Shown: piece by piece, positions 6,652 to 11,713 of the stretch | Position numbering within the stretch: the first letter of the stretch is position 1 | Layout of the letters: the number at the start of each line of letters is the position of its first letter | Notes under the pieces: model-generated | The model's database searches: none | Seen by the model: the letters and a program-made list of their open reading frames with translations, nothing else | What the model was told of the DNA's origin: nothing | From: Opitutia bacterium | Lineage (GTDB): Bacteria > Verrucomicrobiota > Verrucomicrobiia > Opitutales > UBA953 | Direction: 5' to 3' | DNA length: 11,713 nucleotides | NCBI GenBank assembly: GCA_947463395.1 | Contig: CANHRV010000025.1 | Coordinates: forward strand, 1 to 11,713 | Position numbers and translations under genes: made by a program

Positions 6652-8535
6652 TCAGTCTTGAGCTCTAAATAACACCATCAAGAGCGATAAGTCAGCGGGG
6701 TTTACTCCGCTTACCCTGCTCGCTTGTCCTAAGTTCAAAGGCTTAATAGCGGCCAATTTTTGCCGAGCTTCGATGCTGAGTCCGTAGGCCTTCATAAAAT
6801 CAAAGCCTTCTGGGACCTTAAAATTATCCAGGTCTCGGAGTTTTTTGGCCGATCTCATTTCGCGCTCAAGGTATCCTTTGTATTTAACACGGTACATGAC
6901 TTCAGACTGAACCTCCGGAGATTCGGCCAAGAAACTTGGCGGTAAATCAGTTGGGACTGATTCCATGTTTCTTCGTAAAACATCTCCCGCAATTCCACCG
7001 TTGATGGCGATTTTCTCTAAGTATTCGACCCAATGATTAATCTGGTTTATTTTCTGGTTGATTCGAGCCATTCGTTCTTTCGGAACCAATTCATAATGAG
7101 CGACTTTTGAAGCTAAACGGGACTCGGCACTGCCGTGGTTAAAGAGTAGTCGGTATTCAGCGCGGCTCGTAAACATTCGGTAAGGCTCTTGAGTTCCTTT
7201 AGTGACCAGATCATCGATGAGCACGCCGATATAGGCTTCATCGCGTCCTATCACCATGGGGGTCAAGCCCTTACACTTCGCGGCCGCATTAACTCCAGCG
7301 ACCAATCCTTGAGCACCAGCTTCTTCATACCCAGAGGTTCCGTTGATTTGCCCAGCGAAGAACAGTCCTTCAACTTTCTTGGATTCAAGGGTTGGATAGA
7401 GTTGGGTAGGTGGTGCAAAATCGTATTCAACCGCATAAGCAGGGCGTAGCATGACCGCTTTTTCTAGGCCTCGGATCGAATGCAGCATTTCAAGTTGAAC
7501 TTCAAAGGGAAGGGAGGTCGAAAGGCCGTTAATGTACCATTCATTCGTGTTTCTACCTTCCGGTTCTAAAAAGAGCTTGTGGCTCTCTTTATCTGAAAAC
7601 TTCACAAACTTATCTTCAATGGATGGGCAGTACCGCGGCCCGACGCCCGTGATTTCTCCGCCGTAAAGGGGGGAGCGATGCAGGTTATCTTGAACAATTT
7701 TACCAGTAGTCCCCGTTGCCTCAGTCATCCAGCAAGAAACTTGATTCGACCCAGGTGCCCAACCAGGTAGTCTTTCCCCAGGATGTTCCACGTGGAACAT
7801 ATCATCTTCTTGGCGCGTGTCATGAAAGGCAAAGAGAGTGGGGTTTGGATCTCCTGGCTGCTCTTCGCATTTCGAGAAATCGATGGATGAGCCGAGGATG
7901 CGGGGTGGGGTGCCTGTCTTGAGTCTTTGGAGTTCGATTCCAGCGTCTAAGAAACTGTTAGACAACGACTTAGCACTAAAGTCTCCGAGTCTTCCGCCTT
8001 CGGTTTTGTTTGAACCGATGTGCATTAAACCGCGCAAAAAAGTGCCAGTTGTAACGACAACGGATTGGGCGTAAAAGGAGAGATCGAGGTTGGTTTGGAC
8101 TCCGACGACTTTGCCTTTTTCAAAGATTAGGCCAGTGACCATGGCCTGGAAAATGGTGAGGCCTTTTTGGTGTTCACACCGGTGCTTCATTCTAAATTGG
8201 TAGGCCTTCTTATCACACTGGGCTCGAGGCGCTTGGACGGCGGGTCCTTTGGACGAGTTGAGTAGCCGGAATTGGATTCCCGTTACATCGGCGGTAATAC
8301 CCATTTCGCCTCCGAGTGCATCGATTTCTCGAACGATGTGGCCTTTGGCCTGTCCGCCAATGGCGGGGTTGCAGCTCATTTGTGCAATCGTATCAATGTT
8401 TCCGCTAAGGAGCAGAACATCGACACCCATGCGGGCGGCGGCTAAAGCGGCTTCAACGCCAGCATGGCCGGCCCCACAGACGATGACGTCGTAAGGTCGG
8501 CTGGGGCCGAGGCGGATTTCTTTGGCTGGATGCAT
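6652..8535 (-). CDS. mnmG: tRNA uridine-5-carboxymethylaminomethyl modification enzyme MnmG (GidA)
   Basis: MnmG works with MnmE in the cytoplasm to place a (carboxymethyl)aminomethyl group on wobble U34 of certain tRNAs, using FAD. The 627-residue protein has the FAD-binding glycine motif CGAGHAGVEAA (Gly21, Gly23, Gly26), the signature MSCNPAIGGQAKGHIVREID with Cys55, RLKTGTPPR, the second conserved cysteine Cys303 in GVGPRYCPSIEDK, and the C-terminal SRAEYRLLF. Length matches the E. coli protein (629). An insertion of about 18 residues around 240-266 contains MFHVEH, encoded by a perfect parS palindrome. It has the only textbook Shine-Dalgarno sequence of the window, AAGGAGGG (8543-8550), seven bases before the ATG. 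It lies 25 bases after mnmE and is surely in its operon. Confidence 0.98.
   Translation of the reverse strand: MHPAKEIRLGPSRPYDVIVCGAGHAGVEAALAAARMGVDVLLLSGNIDTIAQMSCNPAIGGQAKGHIVREIDALGGEMGITADVTGIQFRLLNSSKGPAVQAPRAQCDKKAYQFRMKHRCEHQKGLTIFQAMVTGLIFEKGKVVGVQTNLDLSFYAQSVVVTTGTFLRGLMHIGSNKTEGGRLGDFSAKSLSNSFLDAGIELQRLKTGTPPRILGSSIDFSKCEEQPGDPNPTLFAFHDTRQEDDMFHVEHPGERLPGWAPGSNQVSCWMTEATGTTGKIVQDNLHRSPLYGGEITGVGPRYCPSIEDKFVKFSDKESHKLFLEPEGRNTNEWYINGLSTSLPFEVQLEMLHSIRGLEKAVMLRPAYAVEYDFAPPTQLYPTLESKKVEGLFFAGQINGTSGYEEAGAQGLVAGVNAAAKCKGLTPMVIGRDEAYIGVLIDDLVTKGTQEPYRMFTSRAEYRLLFNHGSAESRLASKVAHYELVPKERMARINQKINQINHWVEYLEKIAINGGIAGDVLRRNMESVPTDLPPSFLAESPEVQSEVMYRVKYKGYLEREMRSAKKLRDLDNFKVPEGFDFMKAYGLSIEARQKLAAIKPLNLGQASRVSGVNPADLSLLMVLFRAQD
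7784..7799. other. parS site embedded in the mnmG reading frame
   Basis: This second copy of TGTTCCACGTGGAACA is identical to the intergenic site and extends to an 18-bp perfect palindrome (7783-7800). Read on the coding strand of mnmG it is translated as MFHVEH (residues 246-251). Its centre is 1173 bp from that of the other site. Two identical 16-bp sites this close cannot reasonably be chance. Confidence 0.92.
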
Positions 8536-8560
8536 AGGATGTCCCTCCTTGCAGAGGAAA

Positions 8561-9919
8561 TCATTTACCTATGCAGAAGGAAGCAAACAACTTGTCGAGC
8601 ATCCGCTCATTGTCGATACGTCCGATGATTTCTCCTAAAAAATCTAGGGCTTGGCGGCAACGGGTGGCTGCCAGTTCGGTCTGAGCAGGGGGGTGAAGGT
8701 GCCCCACGGCCTCTTTTAAGGCTACGGCTGCCTGCTTGAGGGCTTCTGCGTGGCGTGTTCCGACCACCAAGTCGTCAGCACCAGGGGCTACCTCGCGTTC
8801 GATGAAGATCTGGCCGAGTTGTGAGCGCAGTTTTTCGGCATCTCGATGGTCGAGCAGACAAGTTTGGATGCGTTGTATCTTGGGTAAGAATTTTGCGAAG
8901 TCGGGGTGTATGGGTAAATCCGACTTGTTTGCTAAAAGGAGAGTGCGCTGAGGGTGGAGGCAGTCGAGCAACGAGGAGGGCAGGGAAGGAGGAGTTGTCG
9001 ATGCATCGACAACCAGAAGAATAAAATGTGCTGCGCGAGCTTGCTCCAGCGATCGTGCCATGCCGGCTTTTTCTAACACACTTCCATCTTCTCGGAGTCC
9101 AGCCGTATCAACCGCGGTAATGGTGAGAGGTAGGCCCAACACGGGTGCTTCCAAGTAGTCTCGAGTCGTGCCCGCTTCCTCGCTGACAAGAGCACGTGAG
9201 GATCCGCTGAGAACATTGAGCAAGCTCGATTTACCAGCATTCGGTGCTCCGACAATGGCGAGGCGTAGGCCTTCTTTTAGCGTCGCCTCATAACGAGCGG
9301 TTTCAGCGTATCCAGAAAGTTCTGACGCAATTTTATTCAATAAATACAAGGGTCCTGTAGGGTCTTCCGCTGGGAGGTCTTCTTCGGGAAAATCAATATG
9401 TGCTTCTAAAATCGCCAGAGCTTGAAGCAAACGATCGGTCCAATTGGCGACGAGTTTGCCCAACTCTCCAGCTAATAAACGACGGGCTGAGGTGAGGGCA
9501 CGTTCGGATTGAGCATGAATTAAATCGGCAATCGCTTCGGCTTGGGTTAGGTCGATTTTTCCAGCGAGAAAAGCACGACGGGTAAATTCACCTGGCTCTG
9601 CGGAGCGACAGCCACGTGCAAAACAATCTTCGATGAGGCGATGAACGAGGAGAGGATTTCCGTGGCAGGTAATTTCAAGCGTATCTTGACCCGTGAAAGA
9701 ATGTGGACTGCGCCAAAGCACGGCGACGATTTGATCCACTGGTTCACCTCGAATATCTCGCCAAATGCCCATGGTGGCCTTCCTCTCCGCCAAATTCGTT
9801 TTTCGATGGAGGGCTTTCTGTGCTATTTCTCCCGCTAAAGGTCCATCGATACGGACAATAGCAAGGGCCGACCTTCCCGCCGGGGTTGAGGTAGCGACAA
9901 TGGTTTCAAAAGATGACAT
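8561..9919 (-). CDS. mnmE: tRNA modification GTPase MnmE (TrmE)
   Basis: MnmE is the GTPase and folate-binding partner of MnmG in wobble-uridine modification of tRNA. The 452-residue protein has the N-terminal tetrahydrofolate-binding domain (about 1-118, including the SFTGQDTLEITCHGN and EPGEFTRRAFLAGKIDL motifs), a helical domain and an inserted G domain. The G motifs are GAPNAGKSS (224-232), GTTRD (250-254), DTAG (271-274) and NKSD (332-335). It ends in the catalytic C-terminal motif CIGK. Length fits the family (about 450). A 12-bp palindrome TTTAACGTTAAA (9919-9930) touches the start codon and no Shine-Dalgarno sequence is seen. The gene is divergent from lysA across 113 bases and leads the mnmE-mnmG operon. 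An unusual 20-bp palindrome lies inside the G domain. Confidence 0.98.
   Translation of the reverse strand: MSSFETIVATSTPAGRSALAIVRIDGPLAGEIAQKALHRKTNLAERKATMGIWRDIRGEPVDQIVAVLWRSPHSFTGQDTLEITCHGNPLLVHRLIEDCFARGCRSAEPGEFTRRAFLAGKIDLTQAEAIADLIHAQSERALTSARRLLAGELGKLVANWTDRLLQALAILEAHIDFPEEDLPAEDPTGPLYLLNKIASELSGYAETARYEATLKEGLRLAIVGAPNAGKSSLLNVLSGSSRALVSEEAGTTRDYLEAPVLGLPLTITAVDTAGLREDGSVLEKAGMARSLEQARAAHFILLVVDASTTPPSLPSSLLDCLHPQRTLLLANKSDLPIHPDFAKFLPKIQRIQTCLLDHRDAEKLRSQLGQIFIEREVAPGADDLVVGTRHAEALKQAAVALKEAVGHLHPPAQTELAATRCRQALDFLGEIIGRIDNERMLDKLFASFCIGK
8994..9013. repeat. Perfect 20-bp palindrome inside mnmE
   Basis: GTTGTCGATG (8994-9003) is followed directly by its reverse complement CATCGACAAC (9004-9013). 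In mnmE it encodes VVDAST between the G3 and G4 motifs, a normal position and sequence for the family. A protein-binding site or chance are both possible; no known recognition site was identified. Confidence 0.8.
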
Positions 9920-9930
9920 TTAACGTTAAA
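9919..9930. repeat. 12-bp palindrome at the mnmE start
   Basis: TTTAACGTTAAA is a perfect palindrome whose edge includes one base of the mnmE start codon. It could be a repressor operator or simply AT-rich leader sequence. The rest of the divergent mnmE-lysA region (9931-10032) shows no convincing promoter pair or other structure. Confidence 0.35.
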
Positions 9931-10032
9931 CTCACTTCAATAGAGGTCGGGGCAGGGTGGCAAGCGGTGTCATTAAAATTGAAAAGGCTGGAATGACGGA
10001 GCAGGTATGGCAAAGTTCGACCTTATACAACC

Positions 10033-11280
10033 GTGGAACAGCATCCTTTTTTAAATCCAACCTCCGCTCGACTCATCGCACAGGCTCAGGGCACCCCTTG
10101 TTATGTCTATGATGAATCCACTCTCTTAAAACAAGCCGATGCAATGTTGGCCTTCCCCAATGCCTATGGATTGACGGTTCGATTTGCGATGAAGGCCTGT
10201 CCGAACGCATCGATTCTTCGATTGTTTGCATCCAAGGGTTTACATTTTGATGCGAGTTCGGGCTGGGAGGTGCGGCGAGCCATTCAGGCGGGTATTCCAG
10301 CCGAACACATTTCTCTTTCCTCGCAAGAGTTGCCCGACGATTTTGTCGAGTTGTTGCGCTTAGGTACGCAAGTCAATGCGTGCTCCCTCTTGCAACTTGA
10401 ACGCATTGGCCAAGCACTCCCCGGTCATGCGGTTGGAATTCGCTTCAATCCTGGAAAGGGATCGGGTGGTACAGGAAAGACGAATGTCGGCGGTCCAGAC
10501 TCCTCTTTTGGCATTTGGCATGAATGGGTTGATCGTGTGAAAGCGATCGTCGCACAGCATCGTTTGAATGTGGTTCGCATTCATACGCACATCGGATCGG
10601 GTAGCGATCCTGCGGTTTGGCAACAGGTGTCCACCGTCAGTTTAGCTCTGGTTCGCCAATTCCCCTCGGCCACATCACTTAATTTAGGTGGAGGCTATAA
10701 GGTTGCGCGCGTCGCAACGGAAAAAGGAACCGACCCACAAATCATTGGCACACCTGTTCGCGACGCCTTTGTGCAATTCGCGCAAAGCGAAGGTAGAAAG
10801 TTGCACCTAGAAATTGAACCGGGGACATTTTTAGTCGCCAACGCCGGAGCGGTTCTCTGTCGGGTGCAAGATATTGTCTCAACGGGTCAGCGAGAATTTA
10901 TTAAATTGGATTCAGGAATGACGGAAATTCTTCGGCCTTCGCTCTATGGATCGCAACATCCCGTTTATCTCTATCCTGAGCAACCGACCGCGAACCGGAA
11001 AAATTATGTGATTGTGGGGCATTGTTGTGAATCCGGCGATCTCATCAGTTGTGCTCCAGGTGAGCCTGAAACCTTAGCGACGCGTGATTTGCCAGAAGCG
11101 CGAGTGGGCGACCTTTGTGTGATTGGCGGAGCGGGTGCTTATTGTGCAGGAATGAGCACCAAAAATTATAATTCATTCCCTGAAGCACCCGAAGTGTTGT
11201 GGCAAACTAACGGCCAAGCGAAATTAATTCGTCGTCGGCAAACGTTGGAACAAGTTATTCAAAACGAATTACGCGCTTAA
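10033..11280 (+). CDS. lysA: Diaminopimelate decarboxylase
   Basis: LysA removes CO2 from meso-diaminopimelate to give L-lysine, the last step of lysine synthesis, with pyridoxal phosphate. The 415-residue protein is a fold-type III (alanine racemase-like) enzyme. PLP-binding Lys54 lies in RFAMKACPN, HTHIGSGSDP and LNLGGGYKV follow near 190-225, then EIEPGTFLV. The C-terminal domain has the catalytic HCCESGDLI motif and GAGAYCAGMSTKNYNS. The gene starts with GTG at 10033: the frame is closed by TGA at 9994 and no other start codon lies between. No Shine-Dalgarno sequence is present, while a -10-like TATACA lies at 10024-10029. A relative, such as carboxynorspermidine decarboxylase, is less likely given the CESGD motif and length. 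It is followed five bases later by a PLP enzyme gene, probably in one operon. Confidence 0.9.
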   Translation: MEQHPFLNPTSARLIAQAQGTPCYVYDESTLLKQADAMLAFPNAYGLTVRFAMKACPNASILRLFASKGLHFDASSGWEVRRAIQAGIPAEHISLSSQELPDDFVELLRLGTQVNACSLLQLERIGQALPGHAVGIRFNPGKGSGGTGKTNVGGPDSSFGIWHEWVDRVKAIVAQHRLNVVRIHTHIGSGSDPAVWQQVSTVSLALVRQFPSATSLNLGGGYKVARVATEKGTDPQIIGTPVRDAFVQFAQSEGRKLHLEIEPGTFLVANAGAVLCRVQDIVSTGQREFIKLDSGMTEILRPSLYGSQHPVYLYPEQPTANRKNYVIVGHCCESGDLISCAPGEPETLATRDLPEARVGDLCVIGGAGAYCAGMSTKNYNSFPEAPEVLWQTNGQAKLIRRRQTLEQVIQNELRA

Positions 11281-11285
11281 GGACA

Positions 11286-11713
11286 ATGTCTGGATTAAGC
11301 AGTCCTCCCTTGGGTGCCTTGATGCCCGACACACCACATGCGACGGTGGTTTGTTTGCCTACCTTGGCCGATGTCGAAAGTTACGAGCGCAAGGAGCCTC
11401 GAGTTTGGCAGAATATTCTTGGAGGTTATCCGCGATTTGTTCGCCACCCTTTTGTGGCCGAAGCGGCCAGGATTGCGGCAAAAACTTTTCAACGAACCGG
11501 AGAGTTGTTTCCTTTGGTTTCTTTATCGGCTGCTCAAAAAATCATCGCTTGGTCGGATGCCAAAGAGGCAACGATTGATCAAGTGGGTGATTGGGTTCTG
11601 GTTTCGACGGAGAAAGGCGATGTCGCTGAACGTTTTTCTAAATGGGTACAGCACACAGGTGTATCGATTTCATCCCGTCAGGCGGAAGCTTATTTGCAGA
11701 AGAAAAAAAGTAA
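11286..11713 (+). CDS. N-terminal part of a probable PLP-dependent cystathionine gamma-synthase, fungal-type (cut by window end)
   Basis: The open frame runs for 142 codons to the end of the window. Its start, with LGALMPDTPHATVVCLPTL followed by DVESYERKEPRVWQNILGGY and PRFVRH, resembles the N-terminal region of fungal cystathionine gamma-synthases (STR2/MET-7 type), as I remember it: LG..PPDTPHA.SVSLPTW, then GYEEGE.RV and GYPRFFIH. Such enzymes join O-acyl-homoserine and cysteine on the way to methionine. The PLP-binding lysine and the main catalytic domain lie beyond the window, so activity cannot be judged. ATG 11286 is chosen because it keeps the LG..PDTPHA segment; AAGGA overlapping the lysA stop is only two bases away, closer than usual. 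A later ATG at 11322 is possible. The five-base gap to lysA suggests co-transcription of lysine and methionine genes. Confidence 0.55.
   Translation, partial: MSGLSSPPLGALMPDTPHATVVCLPTLADVESYERKEPRVWQNILGGYPRFVRHPFVAEAARIAAKTFQRTGELFPLVSLSAAQKIIAWSDAKEATIDQVGDWVLVSTEKGDVAERFSKWVQHTGVSISSRQAEAYLQKKKS

Noticed and set aside
10031..10040. Half of a parS-like sequence (CGTGGAACA) at the lysA start.
   Set aside because: The left half (TACAAC) does not match parS, so this is most likely chance within the GTG-GAA-CAG codons.
10748..10763. TGGCAC-like sequence resembling a sigma-54 promoter -24 element.
   Set aside because: The -12 element reads TTCG instead of TTGC and the site lies in the middle of lysA, with no gene start downstream at the right distance.
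11711..11713. TAA at the very end of the window as a stop codon for the last gene.
   Set aside because: It is not in frame with the ATG 11286 reading frame, which stays open to the last base; a sequencing slip in the preceding run of seven A cannot be excluded.

Overview
The window looks like a stretch of an ordinary bacterial chromosome, probably close to the replication origin. It carries housekeeping genes (glutamyl-tRNA reductase, mnmE-mnmG, diaminopimelate decarboxylase, a tRNA-Gly) and two-component regulators, with no transposase, phage gene or CRISPR array. The organism cannot be named from sequence alone. A Gram-negative-type bacterium is likely (NtrC-type sigma-54 activator, PhoB/PhoR, mnmE-mnmG beside parS). 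The scarcity of Shine-Dalgarno sequences, the short HemA and the fungal-like start of the last gene would suit a Verrucomicrobia/Opitutae-type lineage; this is an inference with low to moderate confidence.

Layout. From 177 to 4303 four plus-strand genes are packed head to tail: a CcsA/HemX-like membrane protein, hemA, a sigma-54-dependent response regulator and a secreted PstS-like binding protein. The first three junctions are ATGA overlaps or a 7-base gap, so this is almost certainly one operon. A tRNA-Gly(GCC) at 4334-4408 follows, then a strong hairpin at 4416-4443. The hairpin lies between this block and the convergent minus-strand phoB-phoR pair (4443-6445) and can end transcription from both sides. 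Upstream of phoB is a 206-base intergenic region with a candidate promoter, dyad and tandem repeats, and a perfect parS palindrome. Then come mnmG and mnmE on the minus strand (6652-9919), again an operon. A divergent 113-base region leads to plus-strand lysA (10033-11280) and a gene cut off by the window end, which looks like a fungal-type cystathionine gamma-synthase.

How the genes fit together. HemA makes the first committed intermediate of tetrapyrrole synthesis, and the CcsA/HemX-like protein is its usual membrane partner. The response regulator in the same operon has no kinase in the window. PhoB/PhoR and the PstS-like protein converge on the same terminator and may share phosphate sensing. 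MnmE and MnmG jointly modify the wobble uridine of tRNAs. LysA and the downstream PLP enzyme are both in the aspartate-derived amino-acid family (lysine and methionine).

The most notable signal is chromosome-segregation DNA. Two perfect 16-bp parS sites (6611-6626 and 7784-7799) lie 1173 bp apart, one intergenic and one written into the mnmG reading frame as the peptide MFHVEH inside a lineage-specific insertion. No parA or parB is in the window. I found no clear new multi-gene system; the interest lies in these sites, the short HemA, the regulator inside the heme operon and the unusual final gene.
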